Shown here one piece after another: positions 8,719-16,869 of a DNA stretch of 64,000 bases (position 1 is the stretch's first letter; every line of letters starts with the position of its first letter). The DNA comes from Betaproteobacteria bacterium. Lineage in GTDB: Bacteria; Pseudomonadota; Gammaproteobacteria; Burkholderiales; SG8-41. The notes below the pieces were generated by a model. It had not been told where the DNA came from. It was given only the letters and a program-made list of their open reading frames with translations, and did not search any database. A program made the translations under genes and the position numbers. The DNA is taken from contig OMIN01000155.1 in assembly GCA_900299145.1 (NCBI GenBank), positions 1 to 64,000 of the forward strand, written 5' to 3'.

Positions 8719-9609
8719 ATGGCAATTGCCCTCAATGCACTAGGCCCATCATTCGCAACGGAGGTCAGCGGAATTGATTTAAGCGAGCCACTGGATGACG
8801 CCAGCGTGCGCACGCTGTGGGACGCCATCGACCGCTACGCCGTGCTGGTGTTTCACAACCAGAGTCTGACCGATACGCAATTGCGCGATTTCGCGGCCCG
8901 CTTCGGCCCGCTGGAAATCGGCCGCGGGGCGCTGCAGGGCGGCCGGCGCCGGCTCGCCATCCCGCAAATCGGCGACATTTCGAATCTGGACGAAGACAAC
9001 CGCATCCGCGCGCTCGACGACCGGCGCCGTCTCGATAGTCTCGGCAATCGCCTGTGGCATACCGATGCTTCTTACATGCCGGTGCCGGTGGTGCTGGGCA
9101 TGTTGCACGCAGTGGCGCTGCCGCCAGCGACAGCGTTGGGCGGCGGCGAAACCGAATTCGCCGACATGCGCGCCGCCTACGACGCGCTGCCGGAATCGAT
9201 GAAAGCGGAAATTGACGCGCTGGTGGCAGAGCACGACATATTCTGGTCGCGCGGCCAGATCGGCTTCACCCAGTTTCCGGCAGGCGAGCGTGAAAAATAT
9301 CCGCCGTCGCTGCAGCGTCTGGTACGGATGCACCCTGGTTCCAAACGCAAGACGTTGTACCTCTCCGCCCATGCTTCGCACATCACCGGCTGGCCAGTGG
9401 CCGATGGGCGTCTGCTGTTATGGGACCTGACCGCACACGCAACCCAACGCCAGTTTGTCTACAGCCACCAGTGGAACGTTGGTGATGTGGTGATCTGGGA
9501 CAACCGTTGCACCATGCACCGCGGCCGCCCCCACGACGAGATGAAGCCGCGCGATTTGCGGCGCGCGACCACGCTGGATACCGGTTCGACGCTCGAACAG
9601 GCGGCGTGA
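8719..9609 (+). CDS. TauD/TfdA-family Fe(II)/2-oxoglutarate dioxygenase
   Basis: 296 residues. The iron facial triad is visible: His114-x-Asp116 in LWHTDASY and His267 in CTMHRGRP. A C-terminal arginine in RRATTLD would bind 2-oxoglutarate. The overall pattern, including IWDNRCTMHRGRPHD, is closest to TfdA-type enzymes, which hydroxylate aryloxyalkanoates or other carboxylates. It ends the plus-strand run that starts at 3987 and follows a Bug receptor, which may import the same substrate. The exact substrate is unknown. Confidence 0.9.
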   Translation: MAIALNALGPSFATEVSGIDLSEPLDDASVRTLWDAIDRYAVLVFHNQSLTDTQLRDFAARFGPLEIGRGALQGGRRRLAIPQIGDISNLDEDNRIRALDDRRRLDSLGNRLWHTDASYMPVPVVLGMLHAVALPPATALGGGETEFADMRAAYDALPESMKAEIDALVAEHDIFWSRGQIGFTQFPAGEREKYPPSLQRLVRMHPGSKRKTLYLSAHASHITGWPVADGRLLLWDLTAHATQRQFVYSHQWNVGDVVIWDNRCTMHRGRPHDEMKPRDLRRATTLDTGSTLEQAA

Positions 9610-9645
9610 GCGTAACACCCCCGCGCAACGCGCAGCGCGCGCCGC

Positions 9646-10518
9646 CTAAGTCAGATAGTCGAGCTTAAAGCCGCTGTCCCAACGCTTAATGTAGCCGACC
9701 GACGGCGATGGGAAGTGCATGGTGCAGCACAGCGTGTCAGTGTCGCAGTAGCGCTCAAAAAACGCCCGCCGCGTGCGCACGCCCTGATCGCGGTCGGTGT
9801 CGACCCGCATCACCAGTTCGGGATAGCGCGCCTGTAGCGGCGAGTGGATGAGGTCCCCCGTAAATACCGCCTTGTCGCCACCCTTGCCGGCACAGACCGC
9901 AAAATGGTCGGGCGTGTGGCCGGGCGTCGGCGTCAGACGAATATGATCGTTGAGCGCATGATCACTGGTGACAAGCTCAGCGCGGTTGGCCTCAATAATG
10001 GGCAGCACGCTATCGCTAAAGTGATGCAGCGGCGTCTTCAGGTGTATCTCGCTCCAGTAGTGATATTCCTTCTTTGAGAAGAGATAACGCGCTTTCGGGA
10101 AGGTCGGCACCCAGCGCCCGTTCTCCATCCGCGTGTTCCATCCGACATGGTCACCGTGCAGATGGCTGCACATCACGTAGTCAATGTCCCCGACGCCCAG
10201 TCCGGCCGCCTTCAACGCGTTCATCCAGTGGGGATCGTTTTTCCCATTCCACGACGGGCGCAACGGAAAGTTCTTATCATTACCGATGCAGGCATCGACC
10301 AGAATATTGTGATGCGGCGTCTTGACGACATAAGACTGGTAGCACAGCACGACGTTCCCATTCGCCAGGTTGTATCCGCCCGGCGCAAGCCAGGACAGAT
10401 TCTCTTCGAGCCTTTCTTTCGACAAGGTTGGCAGAAACTCGAGCATCGGCGTAAAGCCCGTCTCCTGCTCGACGAGTCGGTGAATCGTCATGTCGTTGAC
10501 GCGGTATTCCGTGCGCAT
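9646..10518 (-). CDS. Metallo-beta-lactamase-fold hydrolase
   Basis: 290 residues with the zinc motif SHLHGDHVGW around residue 119-128, the second His in PTPGHTPDHF, the bridging Asp in FTGDLIHS and a C-terminal His in TMHFPSPSVG. There is no signal peptide, so it is cytosolic. The family includes lactonases, thioesterases and phosphodiesterases. The YNLANGNVVLCYQSYVVKT beginning resembles the AHL-lactonase-like/arylsulfatase-like groups, but I do not assign a substrate. It converges with the TauD gene, with no shared transcript evident. Confidence 0.87.
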   Translation of the reverse strand: MRTEYRVNDMTIHRLVEQETGFTPMLEFLPTLSKERLEENLSWLAPGGYNLANGNVVLCYQSYVVKTPHHNILVDACIGNDKNFPLRPSWNGKNDPHWMNALKAAGLGVGDIDYVMCSHLHGDHVGWNTRMENGRWVPTFPKARYLFSKKEYHYWSEIHLKTPLHHFSDSVLPIIEANRAELVTSDHALNDHIRLTPTPGHTPDHFAVCAGKGGDKAVFTGDLIHSPLQARYPELVMRVDTDRDQGVRTRRAFFERYCDTDTLCCTMHFPSPSVGYIKRWDSGFKLDYLT

Positions 10519-10681
10519 GGGCTGGCTCCCGGTTGTTTTTCAGATTGCCGAAAGCGTAGCACCTCACCCGGGCAGCGGCAATCGGCACGATGAAAGTCTT
10601 GTGCGCACGGCGCGCACGCCTCGCCGCAGTCGCCGAACAACAGTGCCGCTCCATATCCGGGAGGCCGTGCCCGGCCTCAAG

Positions 10682-11425
10682 CTACGCCATGCGCGGAAAC
10701 CGTGCCAGTTCCTCGCTCAGATTCGCGTACAGCATCGACACCCAGCGCGGTTCGTACATGATTTTGCGCGGCTGCTCCTGCCGGAAATCCGTGGGCGCGA
10801 TCACCACGCGCATATTTTCCTTGCCGGTGCGCGCGGCGAGAATGAACAAATCCTCTGCCACGTCGTCACCCATCGCGAGACAGCCCACCGAAAATGCGCC
10901 GCCGTGAATCATGATATCGCTACCCAGATTCACGCGACCATCCGCCGCGCCCATGCGCCGGTCAAATGCATTGGGGTAATCCAGCCTCAGCGACAGATGG
11001 AAGCGGCTAGCGGGATTCAGCAATTCAATGCCGTAGATGCCTTCAGGCACCTGCCGGTCGCCTTCCGCCAGCTTGGGCCCCGGTTTGCCGCTGGCGCCGC
11101 AAACGTCATAGGATGTCACGTGCCGCCAGTCATCGGCGTTGGAATCCCGCGCGTACACTTCCAGCGCACGCGTGTCCTTGAACACCAGCAACGCCACTTC
11201 CCCGGGCGGATAGGCCACCCCCGCGCGCTCGAACGCCGGACGAAGACGCGCATCTGCACGCCCGCCGTACTGCTCGACGCGATCCTCGACTGACCCCCGC
11301 CGCAGGTTATTCGCCAACGGCATCCACGCGCTGCCGCGATTGAAAACGCCCCAGCACAACAACGCCGCCGCTCCCGCGGCCGATCCGCCCGCCAGCAACA
11401 TTAAAAAACGGTTCCTGCTCATCAC
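10682..11425 (-). CDS. L,D-transpeptidase (YkuD/YafK-type)
   Basis: 247 residues. An N-terminal membrane anchor or signal sequence (RFLMLLAGGSAAGAAALLCW) precedes a YkuD catalytic domain. Key segments are GDRQVPEGIYGIE, FHLSLRLDYPN, MIHGGAFSVGCLAMGD, with the catalytic Cys at residue 182 and the conserved His in IHGG. The YafK branch, known as DpaA in E. coli, releases Lpp from peptidoglycan rather than forming cross-links, and the segment order here fits that branch. It acts in the periplasm. It has no functional link to the neighbouring catabolic genes. Confidence 0.88.
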   Translation of the reverse strand: MMSRNRFLMLLAGGSAAGAAALLCWGVFNRGSAWMPLANNLRRGSVEDRVEQYGGRADARLRPAFERAGVAYPPGEVALLVFKDTRALEVYARDSNADDWRHVTSYDVCGASGKPGPKLAEGDRQVPEGIYGIELLNPASRFHLSLRLDYPNAFDRRMGAADGRVNLGSDIMIHGGAFSVGCLAMGDDVAEDLFILAARTGKENMRVVIAPTDFRQEQPRKIMYEPRWVSMLYANLSEELARFPRMA

Positions 11426-11583
11426 GCTCTCCTGTCATTTGCGCGCCATCGCGCAAAGGCAATGAAAGCGCGAAAAGTTGCAAGGGTGGAGGCGGCGGCA
11501 TGGCAAAGCCGTGATGAATTGTGGCTGGAAAATGGCGGACGCGAACAGGTATTCCCGCGTTCGACTCGCAAAACACCCAGCGG

Positions 11584-12564
11584 CTACTCTGCCGCGATAT
11601 TCGCCGCCTTCGCCACCGCGCGCCAGCGCTCAACCTCGGTGCGCAGCGTCGTGGCGAACGCCTGCGGCGTACTACCGACGGCTTCCGACCCCTCATGCTG
11701 CAACAGGGCTTTCATGTCCGGCGTTTGCATCACGCGCGCAGCTTCCGTGTGCCATTTGGAAACAATGGCCGGTGATGTTTTCGCCGGCGCCAGCAGCCCG
11801 ATCCACGACGCGTAGTCGTAGCCCGGCACGCCGGCCTCGGCGAGGGTAGGCACATCGGGCGCAGCGCTGGCGCGTTTGGCGGTGGAGACCGCCAGCGCTC
11901 GCAACCGCGCCGACTTCACGTGGGGCAACGCGGTGGATAGCGTGGCAAAACACAGTTGCACTTCGCCGCCGATGAGCGCAGTGACCGAGGGCGCGCCGCC
12001 CTTGTACGGAATGTGCGCAAGGCTGATGCCCGTCATGAACTTTAACAGTTCCATCGACATGTGCGTTCCGGTCGCGACACCGCTGGAGCTGTAATTCAGT
12101 TTTCCCGGCTGGGACTTCGCGTACGCCAGAAAGTCTTTCAGCGATTTCACCGGCAGCGCGGGATGCACCACCAGAATATTCGGCAACGACGACAACAATG
12201 AAACCGGCGCGAAATCATTGAGCGGATCAAAAGGAAGCTTCCGATACAAACTCGGACTCATGCTGAATGACGCCGCCACCGCCAGCAGCGTGTAGCCGTC
12301 GGGCGGCGCCTTGGCCACGATGTCAGTGCCGATGGTGCTGCCCGCGCCCGGACGATTGTCGACCACCACCGAACCTCTGAATGCCTCGGCCACGCGCTGC
12401 GCCAGCGGGCGCGCCACGAGATCGGTGGAGCCGCCCGCGCTTTGCGGCACCACCAGGCGGATCGGGCGCGTGGGGTAGTTTTGCGCGGCAGCGCTCGTCA
12501 GCGTCAACCACATTACACCAGCGCAAAACGCGTAGGGCGCGCACCGCGCGCGCGGTGGCACCAC
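11584..12564 (-). CDS. Bug/TctC-family solute receptor
   Basis: About 326 residues from the tandem GTG codons at 12559-12564. The frame continues upstream to 12678, but that extension crosses an AT-rich repeat and overlaps the amidohydrolase gene, so I reject it. The signal peptide would be VVPPRARCAPYAFCAGVMWL with cleavage near SAAAQ/NYP. Ligand loop PQSAGGSTDL, then DNRPGAGS, DGYTL and IPYKGG. A GAGGTGG sequence lies rather far upstream (18 bases), so the exact start is uncertain. It is probably co-transcribed with the amidohydrolase immediately upstream. Confidence 0.9.
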   Translation of the reverse strand: MVPPRARCAPYAFCAGVMWLTLTSAAAQNYPTRPIRLVVPQSAGGSTDLVARPLAQRVAEAFRGSVVVDNRPGAGSTIGTDIVAKAPPDGYTLLAVAASFSMSPSLYRKLPFDPLNDFAPVSLLSSLPNILVVHPALPVKSLKDFLAYAKSQPGKLNYSSSGVATGTHMSMELLKFMTGISLAHIPYKGGAPSVTALIGGEVQLCFATLSTALPHVKSARLRALAVSTAKRASAAPDVPTLAEAGVPGYDYASWIGLLAPAKTSPAIVSKWHTEAARVMQTPDMKALLQHEGSEAVGSTPQAFATTLRTEVERWRAVAKAANIAAE

Positions 12565-12603
12565 TAAGCGGTATGCGGTATACCACCTCAAGGATACACT
12601 ATT

Positions 12604-12633
12604 TAAGTATTTGTTTTTATTCAATTTTTTAAA
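12604..12633 (-). repeat. AT-rich interspersed element, copy 4
   Basis: On the minus strand TTTAAAAAATTGAATAAAAAC runs into core AAAACAAATACTTAA. Its first bases supply the TAA of the amidohydrolase gene (12629-12631), and it separates that gene from the Bug gene downstream. Confidence 0.88.
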
Positions 12634-13390
12634 GATTGCATACAGGCATTTGCCGGGGCCGGTAGAACCGCACCGCATTGTCGAAAAACACCTTGCGCAC
12701 CAGTGCCGTATCGATGTTCTCGCGCAGCAAATCGATATCCGACGGCAAAAACGGCCGCCGTGCGCGCTGTGACGGCAAGTCGGTGCCGAACATCAGGCAA
12801 TCCGGGTTCGCCTTGATGAGCGCACGGATGCCCTTCACCGGATCGAGTGTCATGCGGCCAAAGCCGGTGGCTTTCACCTTCATGCCTTTTTCCGCGAGTT
12901 TGATCATCGTCGGCAAACCTTCCTCGGACAAACCCAGATGCGCGATGCTCACCGCGGGCAAAGTCGACAGCGTATCCACCATTGATGAAAGGTCGCGCGC
13001 ATCGGCGTACAACTCCACGTGCCAGCGCGCGAGCGCCCAGACGCGCGCCGCCATGTTCGCCAGATCCGCCACATCGGCTGAGCCGCCGCGCGCCATGTTA
13101 AAGCGTACGCCCCGCACGCCCGCCGCGTCGAGCTTCAGGATGTCTTCGTCAGTGGCGGTTGCGGGAATCTGGATGACGCCGGTGAACGTGGGCCCCAGCA
13201 CGCGCAGCGCCTCAAACATGAAACCCGTGTCAAAGCCCTGAAACGAGCCCGACACCACATTGCCGCCGGTGATGCCCAAGCCCTTGGTACGTTCCTGATA
13301 ATCCGGCGCGGGAAACGAGGGCGGAAAAAAGCCTTGATTTTCCTGCACCGGGTAACGCATATCGATGATGTGAAAGTGCGTGTCAAACAC
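12629..13390 (-). CDS. Amidohydrolase-family TIM-barrel hydrolase (2-pyrone-4,6-dicarboxylate lactonase-like)
   Basis: 253 residues. The metal motif THFHI is at residues 4-8, SIAHLGLS and FGTDLPSQ carry the later His and Asp ligands. The fold and length match the amidohydrolase_2 group that includes LigI (2-pyrone-4,6-dicarboxylate lactonase) and related hydrolases of lactones and aromatic-ring products. Its stop codon comes from an AT-rich interspersed element. A Bug receptor follows on the same strand, suggesting uptake plus hydrolysis of one compound. Substrate inferred only at the family level. Confidence 0.85.
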   Translation of the reverse strand: MFDTHFHIIDMRYPVQENQGFFPPSFPAPDYQERTKGLGITGGNVVSGSFQGFDTGFMFEALRVLGPTFTGVIQIPATATDEDILKLDAAGVRGVRFNMARGGSADVADLANMAARVWALARWHVELYADARDLSSMVDTLSTLPAVSIAHLGLSEEGLPTMIKLAEKGMKVKATGFGRMTLDPVKGIRALIKANPDCLMFGTDLPSQRARRPFLPSDIDLLRENIDTALVRKVFFDNAVRFYRPRQMPVCNL

Positions 13391-13517
13391 GAGCGTTTCT
13401 CCTGCCGGGTGAGTCGCTGATTGAAATTTCTTCGCAAGGCATTGTAAGACGATTCAGCACGCACCGCCTATAATCGGCCCTCTTCAAAACGCCTTCACGT
13501 CAGCCCACGGAGCCGCC

Positions 13518-14303
13518 ATGCCCATTTTCCCCAACCATACCAAACAGCAACTCGAATCTGGCAAGCTCGCCATTGGCATGGGCCTGCGCGCACTGCGCAC
13601 TTCTGACGCCGGCATGATCGCCAAAACCTGCGGCTTTGACTGGCTCTTCATCGACATGGAGCACAGCGCGCTCGATGTCGACACGGCCTCGCAGATCGCC
13701 ATTGCCGCTCTCGCTGTCGGCATCACACCCATCGTGCGCGTGCCGGGCAAAGAGCATCATCACGCCTCGCGCCTGCTGGATTCCGGCGCGCAGGGTATTG
13801 TGGTGCCGCATGTCGATACCGTGGAAGAGGCACAACGCGTGGTGGCGCATTGCAGGTATCCGCCAGTGGGCCACCGTTCCGTCGTCGGCGCGCTGCCGCA
13901 GTTTGGCTACCAGCCGATGTCCGTTGGCGAAACCACCATAGTCGCCAATGCCGAGACACTGGTGATCGTGATGCTGGAAACGCCGCTCGCCATCCGCAAT
14001 GCCGACGCCATCGCCGCCGTGCCCGGTATCGATGTGGTATTGATCGGTACCAATGATCTGTGCGCCGAACTCGGCATTCCCGGCCAGTTCGTCGACCCGC
14101 GCGTGGAAGAAGCCTATCGCACGGTGGTCGCCGCCTGCAAAAAGTACAACAAACATCCGGGCATGGGCGGCGTCTACGATCCGCCGCTGCTGGAAAAATA
14201 CATCGGCTACGGCATGCGCTTCATTTTGGGCGGCGGCGATTTGAGTTTTCTGATGGCGGGCGGCAAGGCACGCACGGAATTCTTGCGCGGGTGCAAAATG
14301 TAG
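13518..14303 (+). CDS. HpcH/HpaI-family class II pyruvate aldolase
   Basis: 261 residues with the family's marks: FIDMEHSALD including the catalytic His49, IVRVPGKEHHH with the conserved Arg, VVPHVDTVEEA, the metal-ligand Glu in MLETPLAIRNA and Asp in IGTNDLCAELG. These enzymes cleave 4-hydroxy-2-oxoacids to pyruvate (or glyoxylate/oxaloacetate) and an aldehyde at the end of meta-cleavage pathways. GGAG lies 6 bases before the ATG. It is divergent from the amidohydrolase and convergent with a methyltransferase, so it may be a single-gene transcript. Confidence 0.9.
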   Translation: MPIFPNHTKQQLESGKLAIGMGLRALRTSDAGMIAKTCGFDWLFIDMEHSALDVDTASQIAIAALAVGITPIVRVPGKEHHHASRLLDSGAQGIVVPHVDTVEEAQRVVAHCRYPPVGHRSVVGALPQFGYQPMSVGETTIVANAETLVIVMLETPLAIRNADAIAAVPGIDVVLIGTNDLCAELGIPGQFVDPRVEEAYRTVVAACKKYNKHPGMGGVYDPPLLEKYIGYGMRFILGGGDLSFLMAGGKARTEFLRGCKM

Positions 14304-14313
14304 GTTCGCGCCG

Positions 14314-14346
14314 TTTTAAAAAAATCAATAAAAACAAATAGTTATA
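14314..14346 (+). repeat. AT-rich interspersed element, copy 5
   Basis: TTTTAAAAAAATCAATA followed by core AAAACAAATAGTTAT. It lies between the convergent stops of the aldolase (14303) and the methyltransferase (14353). Confidence 0.88.
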
Positions 14347-14352
14347 TATTAC

Positions 14353-15225
14353 CTACTTGCCGCGGGTGGCACGCCAATCACGGCTCGTACCGCCCGAAGT
14401 GGCGGTGCCGGTAATGGTGTCGCCCGCAACTTTGCCGCTGTACTGAGTGCCGCCCGCGCTGAAGCTGATCTCATCGCCGCGCAGTTTGCCGGCGGTGACA
14501 AGCGTCAATGTGCCGCCCACATTGATCGCGCCGGCGATTTTCTGAAATTCCTGCTTGAAGGTAATGTCGCCCGCTGCCGATTTCCACGTGCCGTCCACTT
14601 TTGCCGGCACGATCCACAACAGCGCGGTGCGGTAATAGCTGGAACCTTCGTCGCTGCCGGCGGTGCCCGTTTCATCGGCCTCCCACTCACCCATGGTGAA
14701 GGTGTTTGAAACGACGCGCGTGCCGGGTTTCATCGCCAGAATTTTCGAGCGCAGCCTGAGATTGATTTCCGGCAGAAGAAACATCGTAATCACGGTGGCG
14801 CGCGAAAAATCGGTCTCGAACAAATCGGCCTTGGTGAAAGTCGCGCGTTCGGCGACGCCTTCCTGCGCGGCGGCGCGTTGCGACAAAGCCACCATGTCCG
14901 GGTTGTATTCAATGCCATAGGAGCGCGCGCCGCGCCTGGCGGCGGTGATCACCGTGCGCCCATCGCCGGAACCAAGGTCGTAGTGAACGTCTGCGGCAGT
15001 GAGCTTTGCCATATCAAGCATTTTGTTCACCAGCGCCTGCGACGTCGGCACCCACACCACGTCCTTGCCCTGCTGGCCGACTTCCGGTTTGTAATCTGCG
15101 GCGCCCGGCGGGCTCGGCGCGGGCCGCGTGGGTGCGGTGGATTGCGCCTGCGCCGCGGCGATGATCGCCAGTGATAGTGCAAAAAGGCCTGCGGGCAAAA
15201 GCCGCGCGGCGCGGTTGAATTTCAT
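14353..15225 (-). CDS. Exported class I SAM-dependent methyltransferase-like protein
   Basis: 290 residues. A signal peptide (KFNRAARLLPAGLFALSLAI, cleavage near AQAQ/STA) precedes a Rossmann methyltransferase core: motif I HYDLGSGDGRTV near residue 83 and the acidic GIEYNPD. A beta-rich C-terminal region of about 100 residues follows. The 15377-16252 gene is a paralogue with the same layout. Export of an enzyme needing cytosolic SAM is odd, although this signal-peptide-plus-methyltransferase arrangement looks consistent in both copies. The substrate is unknown. Confidence 0.8.
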   Translation of the reverse strand: MKFNRAARLLPAGLFALSLAIIAAAQAQSTAPTRPAPSPPGAADYKPEVGQQGKDVVWVPTSQALVNKMLDMAKLTAADVHYDLGSGDGRTVITAARRGARSYGIEYNPDMVALSQRAAAQEGVAERATFTKADLFETDFSRATVITMFLLPEINLRLRSKILAMKPGTRVVSNTFTMGEWEADETGTAGSDEGSSYYRTALLWIVPAKVDGTWKSAAGDITFKQEFQKIAGAINVGGTLTLVTAGKLRGDEISFSAGGTQYSGKVAGDTITGTATSGGTSRDWRATRGK

Positions 15226-15278
15226 GTCATGCTCCAGTCAATTCAGTCAAATATCCGTCATTGAAATGCGCGGGACGC

Positions 15279-15308
15279 CTCGCAGTGTCTCGCGGTGTCT
15301 CTTAGTGT
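15279..15308. repeat. Three 10-bp degenerate tandem repeats
   Basis: CTCGCAGTGT, CTCGCGGTGT and CTCTTAGTGT follow one another in the 150-base gap between the two methyltransferase genes. A similar G/T-rich pattern (tcctttgtgt, tcctgtgtcg, tcctgtgtga) occurs just upstream of cinA at about 16728-16757. No function is evident. Confidence 0.55.
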
Positions 15309-15376
15309 AAAACACAGTGCAATTCATCGCGTGCTCGCAGCGTGCGCCAGCGCCCGTGCCGGCCACGCTTGCGGCA

Positions 15377-16252
15377 TCAGCGTTGTGCAACACGCAGCGC
15401 CCGCCATTCGCGCACGGCGCCATTCTCCGTCACCGTGCCATTGATGACATCGCCCGCGATCCTGCCTGCGAATCGCGCGCCGCCGTTGTCGAATTGCAGG
15501 GCATCACCACGTAGCTCGAAAGCGGCCGCCACGACGCCGTTTTTCAGCATGCCGGTGACCCTTTGATACTGCTGGCGAACCGTGAGTTCCCCGCCCGGCC
15601 ATTGCCAGCGCCCCTCAATATTCGCCGGCACAATCCATAGATTTGCCGTGCGGTAGTACACGGATTTTTCGTCGTCCGCCGATACGGCGGTGGCATCCGG
15701 CGGCCAGTCGCCGATGGGATGCGTATTGGACACGATGCGCGTGCCGGGTTTCAGACGCAGCAACTTGGGGAGCAACTTTCGATTCAGCGCCGGCCCGAGG
15801 AATACGGTGATGACGCTGGCTGACGACAAATCACTCGCAAACAGGTCAGCCTTCACAAAAACCGCTTTGTGCGCAACACCCTGTTGTTGCGCGGCCTGTT
15901 TCGCGTATGCCACCAGCTTTGCGTCGTATTCGATGCCCAACGCCTGCGCGCCACGCCTGGCGGCGGCGATCACCAGCCGTCCGTCGCCGGCACCCAGATC
16001 AATCAGCGTATCGCGCCCGGAAACTTGTGCCAGATCGAGCATTTTTTCGACCAGCGCATCGGGCGTTGGCACCCAAACCACGTCCTTGCCGGGCTGGTCG
16101 AGTTCCGGTTTGTAGGCAGGCTGTGGCCGCGCTTCACCTACGACGCCAAACACCCCGATGACGGCGGCAACCATCGCCGCGAACGCCACGCGTACCACGC
16201 TTACTACATGCAAACCGCTTACGATTTCACCGGCGGCGCTTTTTCCAGACAT
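15377..16252 (-). CDS. Exported class I SAM-dependent methyltransferase-like protein, paralogue
   Basis: Up to 291 residues. The core reads IDLGAGDGRLVIAAARRGAQ (motif I) and GIEYDAK, and the YKPELDQPGKDVVWVPTPDALV entry into the domain is nearly the same as in the 14353-15225 protein. A hydrophobic segment (VAFAAMVAAVIGVFGVVGEA) acts as a signal peptide. The start at 16252 overlaps the end of the CinA gene by 34 bases; internal GTG codons (residues 11, 16, 17) are alternatives. It probably shares a transcript with cinA and the paralogue. Substrate unknown. Confidence 0.78.
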   Translation of the reverse strand: MSGKSAAGEIVSGLHVVSVVRVAFAAMVAAVIGVFGVVGEARPQPAYKPELDQPGKDVVWVPTPDALVEKMLDLAQVSGRDTLIDLGAGDGRLVIAAARRGAQALGIEYDAKLVAYAKQAAQQQGVAHKAVFVKADLFASDLSSASVITVFLGPALNRKLLPKLLRLKPGTRIVSNTHPIGDWPPDATAVSADDEKSVYYRTANLWIVPANIEGRWQWPGGELTVRQQYQRVTGMLKNGVVAAAFELRGDALQFDNGGARFAGRIAGDVINGTVTENGAVREWRALRVAQR

Positions 16253-16719
16253 TCGATCAGCAGCTTCAATGCGGTTTCGCCGAAGGCGTACATGTTGGCG
16301 ATGCGGTCAGGGCTCGCGGTTTCCAGCGTCAGCGATTTTTCCACCGCGCCCGACACCGCCAGCACGCAGTGCCCCGCCGCGTAACCATAGCGGCTGCCGG
16401 TGGGCCCCGCCGCGCCGCTTTCGCTTAAGCCCCAGTCGGCGGTGAACCGCGAGCGGATGGTGCGCGCACGAAATAGCGCATTCTCCTCAGTGCCGCCGCG
16501 CACGGTTGCGAGCATTTCCGGCGTGACATCTTTAAGCGCCAGCATGGCGTCACGCGTGTATGCCACGAGGCCCCCTTTGCAGTAAGCGGAAGCGCCCGGC
16601 AGCGCCAGCAAGGCCGCGTTGACTAGACCACCGGCGGAGGACTCCGCGACGGCAATGGTTTGCTTTCGTGCCTTTAAGAGCGCAGCGGCTTTTTCGGCGA
16701 GCGGGAAGAGTTTTTCCAT
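16219..16719 (-). CDS. pncC: CinA C-terminal domain protein (nicotinamide-nucleotide amidohydrolase-like)
   Basis: 166 residues, the length of the stand-alone CinA C-terminal domain. The catalytic-serine segment is VAESSAGGLVNAAL near residue 27, followed by KGGLVAYTRDAML and LSESGAAGPTGSRYG. PncC converts NMN to nicotinate mononucleotide and ammonia in pyridine-nucleotide recycling. The usual ESCTGG is ESSAGG here, and GISGIAGP is LSESGAAGP, so activity is likely but the protein belongs to a divergent branch. The gene symbol is by family only. Confidence 0.75.
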   Translation of the reverse strand: MEKLFPLAEKAAALLKARKQTIAVAESSAGGLVNAALLALPGASAYCKGGLVAYTRDAMLALKDVTPEMLATVRGGTEENALFRARTIRSRFTADWGLSESGAAGPTGSRYGYAAGHCVLAVSGAVEKSLTLETASPDRIANMYAFGETALKLLIECLEKAPPVKS

Positions 16720-16869
16720 GTGGGTTGTCCTTTGTGTTCCTGTGTCGTCCTGTGTGATTCAGCGTGAAATGCGCGGATGCGCCGGGTTGAGAATGGCTTT
16801 CGAGCCGGCATTTTGCGGTATAAATGGTTTTTCGCAAAACCGTCTTGTGCCGCGCCTCTCCGCCAGATT

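Noticed and set aside
12565-12678. N-terminal extension of the Bug gene at 11584 to 12678
   Set aside because: It would overlap the amidohydrolase gene and include the AT-rich element; the GTG pair at 12559-12564 gives a normal signal peptide.
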